Source: Halobellus litoreus
Lineage (GTDB): Archaea; Halobacteriota; Halobacteria; Halobacteriales; Haloferacaceae
Assembly: GCF_024464595.1 (NCBI RefSeq)
Contig: NZ_JANHAW010000001.1
Span: 620,001 to 684,000 of the forward strand
Reading direction: 5' to 3'
Length of the DNA: 64,000 nt
Both the position numbers and the translations under genes were made by a program. Below, in pieces: positions 42,323 through 50,323 of the stretch (positions are counted from its first letter, which is position 1; the number at the start of each line of letters is the position of its first letter). Under the pieces are notes generated by a model. It was not told the DNA's origin, did not search any database, and saw nothing but the letters and a program-made list of their open reading frames with translations.

Positions 42323-43305
42323 AGTACGGTGTCATCGGAACAGGATACTGGGGATCGAATCACGCTCGCGTCGCGGCCGAACTCGCCGAGGAAGACAAAA
42401 TAAACGACGTCGTTCTCTGTGACGTGGACCGAGACCGCGTAGAGGAACTCGCCGCTTCGTACGATGTCGAGTACACGACGGATTACACCGATCTCCCTTC
42501 GCTCGGCGTCGACGCGACCACGGTCGCGACTCCGTCTCCGACCCACCACGAGATCTCGACTTATCTTCTCGAACACGGCGTCAACTGCCTCGTGGAGAAG
42601 CCCTTGACACTCGACAGCAACGATGCCTGGGATATGGTCGAAACAGCGGACAAGACCGGTCAGGTACTAGGAGTCGGACACATCTTCAGATATCACCCCG
42701 CGTTGAGTGACCTGAAACGACGGATCGAACGGGGCGAACTCGGTAGGATAAAATATCTCAACACGAACCGCTTCTCGTTCCGCGTCCCGCGTGCGACTGC
42801 AGGCGCGCTGTACTCGCTTGGGGTCCACGATGTCGATATCTCAAACTATCTCTTAGAGGAGACTCCCCAATCGCTGTACTGCAATCTCGATAGTTTCGTT
42901 CGCGATGACGTCGACGAAACAGCGACAATCGTTTTGGAATACGGCAACGCGACGAGCGTAATCAACGAGTCCTGGCAGATTCCTGTCCACGGCAAGCGAC
43001 GGGACCTCACTGTCGTCGGCTCCGAAAAGACGGCGTATATCGATTATCTCGAGGATACCGTCGTCGAACTGTACGATAGCCGAATAAGACGAGAAGGCGG
43101 AAATCTGCGAGCGACGAGTGAAGGTCATCAAGTCTATGAAACAAATAACAGAGAGCCGTTAAAAGTGGAAGTTTCTGAGTTTATCGAAGCGTGCCGGACT
43201 GAAGATCAGCTTCGAGCACCCGGGGAAGTGGGTGCAGAGACGGTAGAACTTCTCGAATATTGTGAAGCGTCTTCAGCAGACGATCGAGTGGTTTCACTGG
43301 ATTAA
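42319..43305 (+). CDS. Gfo/Idh/MocA-family sugar oxidoreductase, WbpB-like
   Basis: 328 residues. The N-terminal Rossmann domain reads VIGTGYWGSNHARVAAEL, with the conserved VEKPLTLD near 95 supplying the catalytic Lys. The C-terminal alpha/beta domain has a GVHDVDIS segment with the active-site Asp/His. These enzymes oxidise a sugar hydroxyl with NAD. Coupled to the overlapping WbpE-like transaminase, C3 oxidation of UDP-GlcNAc-uronic acid is the most likely reaction. It ends base-to-base with the convergent acetyltransferase gene. Confidence 0.8.
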   Translation: MKYGVIGTGYWGSNHARVAAELAEEDKINDVVLCDVDRDRVEELAASYDVEYTTDYTDLPSLGVDATTVATPSPTHHEISTYLLEHGVNCLVEKPLTLDSNDAWDMVETADKTGQVLGVGHIFRYHPALSDLKRRIERGELGRIKYLNTNRFSFRVPRATAGALYSLGVHDVDISNYLLEETPQSLYCNLDSFVRDDVDETATIVLEYGNATSVINESWQIPVHGKRRDLTVVGSEKTAYIDYLEDTVVELYDSRIRREGGNLRATSEGHQVYETNNREPLKVEVSEFIEACRTEDQLRAPGEVGAETVELLEYCEASSADDRVVSLD

Positions 43306-43806
43306 CTACTCTTCGTCGACGTAGCCGACAATCTCGGCTGGATTGCCCGCGACAATAGCATTCTCTGGCACATCTTCGGTCACTACTGCGCCTGCTCCGA
43401 CAAGGGCGTTCTCTCCGATCTCTACGGGGAGAATAGTCGCGTTAGTTCCGATAGCTGCACCGTTTTGAACTCTCGTTTCTTCCCACTCATCCTTGTTCCC
43501 ACTCGGGGGGTAGAGGTCGTTAACGAATTTTGCCCCGTGACTCACAAACACGTCATCTGCTAATGTCACAAATGAGCATACGAAGGAATGTGATTGGACC
43601 CGACAACGATCTCCAATTTGCACGTCTTCCTGTATCTCGACTAATGATCCAATCATACAGTCATCCCCTATACTGACGCCATAGAGGTTGTCAAACCGCC
43701 ATATCCTGCAGTTCTCACCGATCACAGAGTCGTGAATAACTGTAAAGTGGCCTATTTCAGTACCGCTTCCCACCGCCGTATTTTCGACGATTGTAAAATC
43801 TGACAC
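43306..43806 (-). CDS. Left-handed beta-helix N-acetyltransferase, WbpD-like
   Basis: 166 residues from the GTG at 43806, which begins VSDFTIVENTAVGSG, the usual WbpD-type start, and lies 25 nt after the stop of the upstream gene. The open frame continues to 43923 but would overlap the glycosyltransferase gene. Hexapeptide repeats run from about 8 to 150, with the catalytic-loop His in VFVSHGAKFVNDLYPP and a terminal NAIVAGNPAEIVG. WbpD acetylates the 3-amino group of UDP-GlcNAc3NA to give UDP-2,3-diacetamido-glucuronic acid. With the WbpE- and WbpB-like genes next door the role is well supported. Confidence 0.78.
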   Translation of the reverse strand: MSDFTIVENTAVGSGTEIGHFTVIHDSVIGENCRIWRFDNLYGVSIGDDCMIGSLVEIQEDVQIGDRCRVQSHSFVCSFVTLADDVFVSHGAKFVNDLYPPSGNKDEWEETRVQNGAAIGTNATILPVEIGENALVGAGAVVTEDVPENAIVAGNPAEIVGYVDEE

Positions 43807-43831
43807 GGAGACAAGATGACCACAGCCGTAA

Positions 43832-44857
43832 TTAATGTTCTGTTGCTTTGACGATCTGTTCGTAGTACTGCTCAGCCACTGCTTTCCAACTGTGTTCTTT
43901 CGCTTTTTGTTGAAGATTCTCACCGTACATACTGGCTAGTTTATTGTCTGATGAAAGCCTCCGAAGCACATCGGAAATTTCCGCTGGATCTGCATCCACG
44001 AAAACGAGTTCATCATCGGAGAAGTTCTTTCGAAGTTTGCCATTGTATCCAAGCGTCGGAAGCCCTGCAGCACCGTACTCCATAATTTTGAGCGGTTGTT
44101 CCCTGTCTGCTAAGCATAACCCAGCGGAACCGTGATACAGAAACCCAGGGATGAGGTCATACTCGAAGGACCCAAGAAAGTGTGCGTTTTCGCGCTCAGA
44201 GACAATTTCTTGGATTCCTGCACCTCGGTCTTTACCGATAAAGACGAATTCCCACCCCGGGGTTCGCTCAGCAGCATCACCGATCTCGGAAAGATAATAA
44301 TGGGGAACCATACTCCCAATATAGATCGCGATCGGGTTGTCGAGAGCGACACCTCCTTCCTTGAGGGCTTTGTGTGCCTGGTCTTTCGATTTCGAGGACG
44401 GGTAGCGGAATCGGTCGTAATCCACAGCGTTCCTCGCAAGAATCGGATGGAGTCCTCGATCTTTGGCGGTTTCGTACGAGTCCGCCTCGACGAAGAAACA
44501 CGTCTGAGATCGTGCCAAGACCCACCACTCAAACGCTCGAATACTCCCGTAGACTGGGGCTGGGAGATGATTCAAATCCTCGATAGAGTCGCTCACATCA
44601 CCTATTAGAGGTTTTCGTAGGGCGATGGAGAGGGCATATCCGAGATAGAGACCAATACGCACATTCCCAATAATAACATCATACTCAGTCGATAACACTT
44701 CGGAAATCGCCCCAAAAGCGTCCAATCCACTCGTATCGCATATTGTAACCTGAACGTTTTTCTTTTCGAGATGTTCGGCGATACGTTCACGCCGAACACT
44801 CACATTCTCGCCGGTAGACGGCCGAAGCCAGAGTACTGTTATTTCTTTATCACTCAT
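43832..44857 (-). CDS. GT-B glycosyltransferase (family 4-like)
   Basis: 341 residues. It begins ITVLWLRPSTGENVSVRRERIAEHL with a basic cluster typical of GT-B acceptor domains. The donor half has NPIAIYIGSMVPHYYLSE near 173-190, GSFEYDLIPGFLYHG near 227 and QPLKIMEYGAAGLPTLGY near 254-271 with the donor-contacting Glu. It is upstream of the WbpD-like gene by 25 nt on the same strand, so both are probably one transcript. It may transfer the diacetamido-uronic acid made by its neighbours, but the donor is not shown. Confidence 0.78.
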   Translation of the reverse strand: MSDKEITVLWLRPSTGENVSVRRERIAEHLEKKNVQVTICDTSGLDAFGAISEVLSTEYDVIIGNVRIGLYLGYALSIALRKPLIGDVSDSIEDLNHLPAPVYGSIRAFEWWVLARSQTCFFVEADSYETAKDRGLHPILARNAVDYDRFRYPSSKSKDQAHKALKEGGVALDNPIAIYIGSMVPHYYLSEIGDAAERTPGWEFVFIGKDRGAGIQEIVSERENAHFLGSFEYDLIPGFLYHGSAGLCLADREQPLKIMEYGAAGLPTLGYNGKLRKNFSDDELVFVDADPAEISDVLRRLSSDNKLASMYGENLQQKAKEHSWKAVAEQYYEQIVKATEH

Positions 44858-45065
44858 AGATCGTCTCCGTTCGGTGTTGTGTTATCCACCCAGTCATCGT
44901 CTCATATAAGTGTAAAGTGGATTGAATGAGGAAATGATTATCGCACCAGAATTGATCACTGCGTGGATAAGCATATTTGTCCTATTTTCGCCGGGCTGAA
45001 TTCTCTTTCGTTACCACTCAGAAGCTATCAAAATGTATTTATCAAATATGGCTGAACGGAGACGT
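44858..45065. other. Divergent intergenic region
   Basis: About 208 bases between the glycosyltransferase (minus) and carbamoyltransferase (plus) genes. A GGAG ribosome-binding site at 45058-45061 precedes the ATG at 45066. No further gene was seen. Confidence 0.4.
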
Positions 45066-46814
45066 ATGTCTGAGTACCTCCTCTCCTTCAAGCCGACCAC
45101 TCGCGGGTTTGGGGAGCACGATCCCAGTGCTGTACTCTTCAAAGACGGTAAGCTGGTCTTTGGAATCGAAGAAGAGCGTCTCTCCCGGAACAAACATGCC
45201 GTCAACGAGTTTCCGCTACGCGCTATCCGGGAATGCCTTTCGTATGCGAATATCACGCTTTCCGACATTGACCAAGTCCGCCTTCCGTATCGACCCGAAC
45301 TTGTGACGAAACTTCTCTACAACAACGTTTCCGAAATCCTCCGGAATCCTGCTTTACTCGGCGAATCCCAAGGAGATGATCCTGAAAGCGAAAGCGGACC
45401 ATATCTGCTTGCGAAGAACCTCAATACGTATCGACTCGCGAAACGAGGAGCACTAAATGAAATCGTTCGGCACCGACTAGAACGAGAATTCGATGACGAA
45501 TGCCCCCCAATCGAAACCGTCGAACACCACCGATGCCACGCCGCGAGTGCGTTCCATCCGGCTGATTTCACAGAAGCGCTCGTACTGACGATTGACGGGC
45601 GCGGCGAGTACGACTCGACCGTCGTCTGGCGGGGCGACAAATCCGGGCTCGAACGGATCAAAACCTACGCACATCCGAACAGTCTCGGTCACTTCTATGG
45701 GATCGTCACCGAATATCTCGGGTATCGAGCGTTCAACGGTGAGGGGAAAATTATGGGACTTGCCCCCTATGGAAGCAATAACGAAGAGATCGAATCAAAG
45801 CTCCGAGATGTGATCGAGGTAACGTCCGAGTACGACGTGACCGATTTAACAACAGGTGGTATCGAAGCCGGTGTCCAGCGCCTCGAACGCCTGTTCAACA
45901 GACCTCGGAACGAGACGAAGGGGTCCTTCGACCAGTGGCAGAAGGACCTAGCGTTCATTACACAGAAGCTACTCGAGGAGATCGTCGTCGGAATCGTCCG
46001 TCGATACGCCTCGATCGGCTCCGGAAACGTCGGGCTCTCTGGCGGCGTCGCTCTGAACTGCAAGATGAACAAGCGGGTAATGGAACTGGACTCCGTTGAG
46101 GAACTTTTCATCCAGCCTGTCGCCCACGACGGCGGACTCGCAGTTGGTGCCGGAATGATCGGTCAGCAGCCCGACGATGTCGAAGCGATGTCGGACGTCT
46201 ACTGGGGATCGTCTTTCGAGATGGACGAGATAACGCGTGTCCTCGAAAAGAACAAGATCGATTATGAGGTGCCCGAAAACCTCGAAGCAACCATCGCGGA
46301 GGACATTGCAGACGGCCAGCTCATCGGCTGGTACCAAGGCCGGATGGAGATGGGACCGCGGGCACTTGGGAATCGAAGCATCCTCGCTGATCCCCGGACC
46401 GAAGCCTCTCGCGACCGGGTGAACCGGTACGTAAAGCACCGCGAGGAGTGGCGGCCCTTCGCCCCATCGATGCTCGAAGAGGCAGCCGAGGAATACCTCC
46501 ATAACGGTGAGCCGTCCCCGTTTATGATCAAGACCTTCGAGGTACGATCCGAAAGGACCGACGAGATCACGGCCGTGCTCCACCCCGGAGACGACACGAC
46601 CCGTCCGCAAACGGTCAACGAGGATCAAAACCCGCGATACTACCGTCTCATCGAGGAGTTCGAACAACGTACCGGCGTCCCAGTGGTACTGAACACCTCG
46701 TTCAACGATCACGGCGAGCCGGTCGTTCGAACGCCGACTGAAGCGATCAAAGATTTCTACGGGATGGGTCTGGACGTATTGGTACTGAACGACGCTGTCG
46801 TGCGGAAGCACTGA
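45066..46814 (+). CDS. Carbamoyltransferase, NodU/CmcH family
   Basis: 582 residues from ATG 45066 (MSEYLLSFKPTTRGFGEHD), chosen because of the GGAG just upstream. The Kae1/TsaD-like domain shows VEHHRCHAASAF with metal-binding His residues near 155-166, LTIDGRGEYDST and LSGGVALNCKMN. The carbamoyl-phosphate part has WYQGRMEMGPRALGNRS and LNTSFNDHGEPVV towards the C-terminus. Family members carbamoylate hydroxyls of sugars and antibiotics using carbamoyl phosphate and ATP. Here the acceptor is probably a sugar of the surface glycan. It is single-copy in the window, between the uronic-acid genes and a nucleotide-sugar dehydrogenase. Confidence 0.85.
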   Translation: MSEYLLSFKPTTRGFGEHDPSAVLFKDGKLVFGIEEERLSRNKHAVNEFPLRAIRECLSYANITLSDIDQVRLPYRPELVTKLLYNNVSEILRNPALLGESQGDDPESESGPYLLAKNLNTYRLAKRGALNEIVRHRLEREFDDECPPIETVEHHRCHAASAFHPADFTEALVLTIDGRGEYDSTVVWRGDKSGLERIKTYAHPNSLGHFYGIVTEYLGYRAFNGEGKIMGLAPYGSNNEEIESKLRDVIEVTSEYDVTDLTTGGIEAGVQRLERLFNRPRNETKGSFDQWQKDLAFITQKLLEEIVVGIVRRYASIGSGNVGLSGGVALNCKMNKRVMELDSVEELFIQPVAHDGGLAVGAGMIGQQPDDVEAMSDVYWGSSFEMDEITRVLEKNKIDYEVPENLEATIAEDIADGQLIGWYQGRMEMGPRALGNRSILADPRTEASRDRVNRYVKHREEWRPFAPSMLEEAAEEYLHNGEPSPFMIKTFEVRSERTDEITAVLHPGDDTTRPQTVNEDQNPRYYRLIEEFEQRTGVPVVLNTSFNDHGEPVVRTPTEAIKDFYGMGLDVLVLNDAVVRKH

Positions 46815-46870
46815 AGCGATCGCCGTTCAGTTTCCAGCCGACGCAGGTGTGTATGAATTCGACGTGGCAG

Positions 46871-48148
46871 TTACAACTGGACGACTGACCCGAAGTCAAA
46901 CCTCGAAGTCGCGTTCCGTGTATCGAACACCAGCGACGACTGCTCAACCACTCGCTCGAAGTCAATTGCCGAGTGGTCGGTCAGCACCAATACACAGTCG
47001 GCCGCCTGCAACCGCTCCTCGCTCAGTTCAATAGACTCGTACGCGTGCCCCTCCACTTCGAACTCGGGGACGTGCGGGTCGTGATACTCGATATCGGCAC
47101 CGCGGTCCTCCAAGAGTCCGATCACGTCGTAGGCGGGCGACTCGCGGACGTCGGAGACGTTCGGCTTGTACGCGACGCCGACGATCAGGACCGACGACCG
47201 CGACACGGCGAGTCCCTCCTCGTTCAGCAGTTCCATCACGCGCTGGACCACGTGTTTGGGCATCTCGCGGTTCACCTGGTCCGCGAGGTCGATAAAGCGC
47301 GTCTGAATGTCCTGTTGGCCCGCCTTCCAAGAGAGATACAGGGGGTCGACGGGGATGCAGTGTCCGCCCAGCCCCGGGCCGGGGTAGAAGGGCATAAATC
47401 CGAACGGCTTCGTCGCCGCGGCGTCGACGACGTCCCAGACGTTCACGTCGAGTTCGTAGGCGATCTGTGCGATTTCATTTATCAGCCCGATGTTGACCGC
47501 CCGGAAGGTGTTCTCGAGCAGTTTCACGAGTTCGGCCTCCGTCGCCGACTCGACGCGGACGACATCCTCGAAGACTGGTTCGTACAACGCGGCCGCGCGA
47601 TCGCCGCAGGCCGGAGTAACCCCGCCGAGAACCTTTGGAATCGCTGTGATGGGATAGTCCTCCCGGCCGGGGTCGATCCGTTCGGGTGAGAACGCGACGA
47701 AGACGTCCTCGCCGACGCTCCGGCCGTTCTCCGAGAGCGTCGGTGCGACGAGTTCCTCGGTCGCCCCGGGGTAGACGGTGCTCTCGAGGACGACCGTACA
47801 GCCGTCTGGGATCACCCCGGCCAGTGACTCTGTCGCCTCAGCGACGAACGAGAGGTTCGGCTGGCCGGTCTTCCGGAGGGGCGTTGGCACACAGACCGAT
47901 ACACCGGTAACGTCGTCAAGCGCCTCGTAGGACGTTGTCGGACGGAAGCCTCCTTCGAGGGCCTCCTGTACCTCGGCGTCGCTCACGTCCGTCACGTAGG
48001 ATTTCCCCTCAGCTAACGCATCGACGCGCTCGTCGTCGACGTCGACGCCGACGACATCGTAGCCGGAGCGCGCGAACGCGAGCGCCAGCGGCAGCCCGAC
48101 GTATCCCAGTCCGACGACGCCGACTGTCTCGGCAGTGTGCGTACTCAT
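46871..48148 (-). CDS. Nucleotide-sugar 6-dehydrogenase (UDP-GlcNAc/UDP-ManNAc dehydrogenase, WbpA-like)
   Basis: 425 residues. The N-terminal NAD motif is GVVGLGYVGLPLALAFA near 9-25, and the nucleophile Cys lies in GPGLGGHCIPVDPLYL near 258-273. Two Rossmann domains are joined by a long helix. The GYVGLPLA and GGHCIPVDP forms are those of the WecC/WbpA branch that oxidise the 6-OH of N-acetylhexosamines; UDP-glucose (AglM-type) is also possible. It would feed UDP-GlcNAcA to the WbpB-, WbpE- and WbpD-like enzymes 3-5 kb away. High GC shows that it belongs to the host chromosome type. Confidence 0.85.
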   Translation of the reverse strand: MSTHTAETVGVVGLGYVGLPLALAFARSGYDVVGVDVDDERVDALAEGKSYVTDVSDAEVQEALEGGFRPTTSYEALDDVTGVSVCVPTPLRKTGQPNLSFVAEATESLAGVIPDGCTVVLESTVYPGATEELVAPTLSENGRSVGEDVFVAFSPERIDPGREDYPITAIPKVLGGVTPACGDRAAALYEPVFEDVVRVESATEAELVKLLENTFRAVNIGLINEIAQIAYELDVNVWDVVDAAATKPFGFMPFYPGPGLGGHCIPVDPLYLSWKAGQQDIQTRFIDLADQVNREMPKHVVQRVMELLNEEGLAVSRSSVLIVGVAYKPNVSDVRESPAYDVIGLLEDRGADIEYHDPHVPEFEVEGHAYESIELSEERLQAADCVLVLTDHSAIDFERVVEQSSLVFDTRNATSRFDFGSVVQL

Positions 48149-48214
48149 TGTGGCTCCCTGCGCTACCGCGGTTTGTTAGGCTTGTTATTCCGAGCGGAAA
48201 GCCCCCGGACCGCC

Positions 48215-49135
48215 TTACCGCCACTTGGTGATTCCGTACAGGTAGCCGAAGCCGACGAGCCCGGTCAGGAGCAGGAGCCAGACGAGTTGGCTCGCGCGCG
48301 CCCCGGAGGGGTTTCGCAACAACCCCCGAAGTCGATCCGGCACGGATTCGAGCAGCAGAAATTTGAGAAATTCAGATTCCTCACCGCCTTCGGCGTCGGG
48401 GATCAGCGTTTCGAGCGCGCGTTTCGAGTACCCCTGCCAGAAGGCGCGCTTCGCCAGCCACCACGGGTCGGTCCGGTAGTCGAACACCTTGTGTGCGACC
48501 TTGGCGTCGGGGTTGTAGATGACGCCCCGACCGAACTCGCGTCGCAACCGCGTACCGAGTTCGGACTCGTGCGCCTGGATCTCCGCGTCGCCCTTCCTGC
48601 CGACGTGCGGGTCAAACCCGCCGAGTTCCTCGATCACCTCGCGCCGAAACGAGATGTTCGATCCGAAGGTGTTGCGGACTTCCTCGCCGGGATCGGCGAA
48701 TCCGCGATGCGTGACGCCGATCAGCCAGTAAAACTCTTCGGGGAGAAACGAGGGCTTCCCGGCGACCCACGCGGCTGTCATCTTCCCGCCCACAGCGACG
48801 GCATCGGTCTCTTCGTACACACCAACGAGTTCTTCGACCCACTCGGGATCGGCGATCGCATCGTCGTCGATTTGCGCGACGACGTCACCGGATGCGTGCT
48901 CGATTCCGTGATTGCGCGCCGCCGAGATGCCGACGTTCTCGTCTGTCATCGTCACGACCACGTCATCGCGGTCTCCGTAGTCCTCGCGTAGACGCTCGTA
49001 GACCGCCTCGTTGCCGTCGGAGACCAACACGAGTTCGACATCGTCGTACGTCTGATTCAACACGCTCTCGACGGCCTCCTCGAAGTGTTCGTAGCTGTCG
49101 AGCGTGTACGAACAGATGACGACGGAGACTTTCAT
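48215..49135 (-). CDS. aglG: Family 2 glycosyltransferase, AglG/AglI/AglE-like
   Basis: 306 residues from the ATG at 49135. The GT-A domain reads VSVVICSYTLDSYEHFEEAV, with VLVSDGNEAVYERLREDYGDR near 33-53 and the metal-binding DDD in QIDDDAIAD near 90. A hydrophobic segment (ASQLVWLLLLTGLVGFGYLYG) near the C-terminus anchors it. The SYTLDSYEHF...GNEAV pattern matches the haloarchaeal dolichyl-phosphate glucuronosyltransferase group (AglG, AglI, AglE), which adds the second and later sugars to the lipid-linked N-glycan. The exact member cannot be assigned from the sequence alone. Confidence 0.75.
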   Translation of the reverse strand: MKVSVVICSYTLDSYEHFEEAVESVLNQTYDDVELVLVSDGNEAVYERLREDYGDRDDVVVTMTDENVGISAARNHGIEHASGDVVAQIDDDAIADPEWVEELVGVYEETDAVAVGGKMTAAWVAGKPSFLPEEFYWLIGVTHRGFADPGEEVRNTFGSNISFRREVIEELGGFDPHVGRKGDAEIQAHESELGTRLRREFGRGVIYNPDAKVAHKVFDYRTDPWWLAKRAFWQGYSKRALETLIPDAEGGEESEFLKFLLLESVPDRLRGLLRNPSGARASQLVWLLLLTGLVGFGYLYGITKWR

Positions 49136-49465
49136 CGGCTGAGTGATTCCGACACGGTACCGTAAGGGTTGTGTATACGATCGATTCGGCTGTGGACGAT
49201 GTCGTGTGAGGATATTAGAATAATGATTAAATTGGATTTTTATGCACGTTTCCGTTCGGATACGGACTCGACGTGAGCCGGCAGACATCGTCGACGTGGG
49301 GTTGTCCGTTCCGGGAATACCCCGCTTGGGAACACGTCGGAGCGGGAGTGGTTCCGCGCCCCGGCCGGTGGGGACCGCGGAGAGTACGAAATCCAGATCG
49401 CACAAGTCCGACGCAAAACGTACAGAACGGAAAGACATTTCTCGGAGAGCCATCTCGGTGATCGT
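49136..49465. other. Divergent intergenic region between aglG-like and aglF-like genes
   Basis: 330 bases with no supported gene. Near aglG, TATACA (minus strand, about 49176-49182) is a possible box A. In the middle there is an AT-rich stretch (about 49216-49243). The sequence between the AT-rich stretch and aglF is GC-rich and contains short spurious frames only. Confidence 0.45.
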
Positions 49466-50218
49466 ATGAAAGCTGTCGTTCTCGCGGCGGGACAGGGAAC
49501 GCGACTCCGGCCGCTCACCGAGGACAAGCCGAAAGCCCTCGTCGAGGTCGACGGCCGGCCCATTCTCAGTCACTGCTTCGATCGGCTCCTGGAACTCGAT
49601 GTCGACGAACTGCTCGTCGTCGTCGGCTACAAGAAAGAGAAGCTCATCGAGTACTACGGCGACACCTACGACGGCGTCCCGATCACATACGCCCACCAGC
49701 GTGAGCCAAACGGACTGGCGCACGCGCTTCTGACTGTCGAAGACCACGTCGACGACGATTTCGTCCTGATGCTCGGCGACAACATCTTCGATGCGAACCT
49801 CGCAGACGTCGTCAACCGACAGCGAGAGGACCGCGCCGACGCCGCCTTCCTCGTCGAGGAAGTGCCATACGAGGAGGCCTCTCGATACGGCGTCTGTGAC
49901 ACCAACGACTACGGGGAAATCGTCGAAGTAATCGAGAAACCCGACGAGCCGCCGACGAACCTCGTGATGACCGGGTTCTACACGTTCACGCCGGCGATCT
50001 TCCACGCCTGTCACCTCGTCCAGCCCTCCGATCGCGAGGAGTACGAACTCTCGGAGGCGATCGATCTGCTCATCCAGTCCGGTCGGACGATCGACGCGAT
50101 CCGGATGGACGGCTGGCGCATCGACGTCGGCTACCCCGAGGATCGCGACGAGGCCGAAGAGAGATTAGAAGACGGGTTCGAGGTCGAATCCGAGGACCCG
50201 ACCGCAACTGCCGAGTAA
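49466..50218 (+). CDS. aglF: Sugar-phosphate nucleotidyltransferase, AglF-like
   Basis: 250 residues and a single nucleotidyltransferase domain, without a beta-helix. VVLAAGQGTRLRPLTEDKPKA is at 4-24, MLGDNIFD near 108 gives the metal-binding Asp, and EKPDEPPTNLVMTGFYTF near 152-169 is the sugar-binding part. This length and form match AglF-type glucose-1-phosphate uridylyltransferases of haloarchaea and RmlA-like enzymes. It would supply UDP-glucose or a similar donor to the N-glycosylation pathway. It precedes aglB by 105 nt on the same strand. Confidence 0.75.
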   Translation: MKAVVLAAGQGTRLRPLTEDKPKALVEVDGRPILSHCFDRLLELDVDELLVVVGYKKEKLIEYYGDTYDGVPITYAHQREPNGLAHALLTVEDHVDDDFVLMLGDNIFDANLADVVNRQREDRADAAFLVEEVPYEEASRYGVCDTNDYGEIVEVIEKPDEPPTNLVMTGFYTFTPAIFHACHLVQPSDREEYELSEAIDLLIQSGRTIDAIRMDGWRIDVGYPEDRDEAEERLEDGFEVESEDPTATAE

Positions 50219-50323
50219 CCCGCTCGACGGTGGCGCTGTTCCGGAGAAAACGACCGATTCTGCCGCCGCTCTCGTCCGCTTAACAAAAGGCTTATTCGCG
50301 CTTTCCGAAACAATCTCTCCATA

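Noticed and set aside
43807-43923. Longer N-terminus for the WbpD-like acetyltransferase
   Set aside because: It would overlap the coding end of the upstream glycosyltransferase by more than 90 bases; the GTG at 43806 gives the usual family start.
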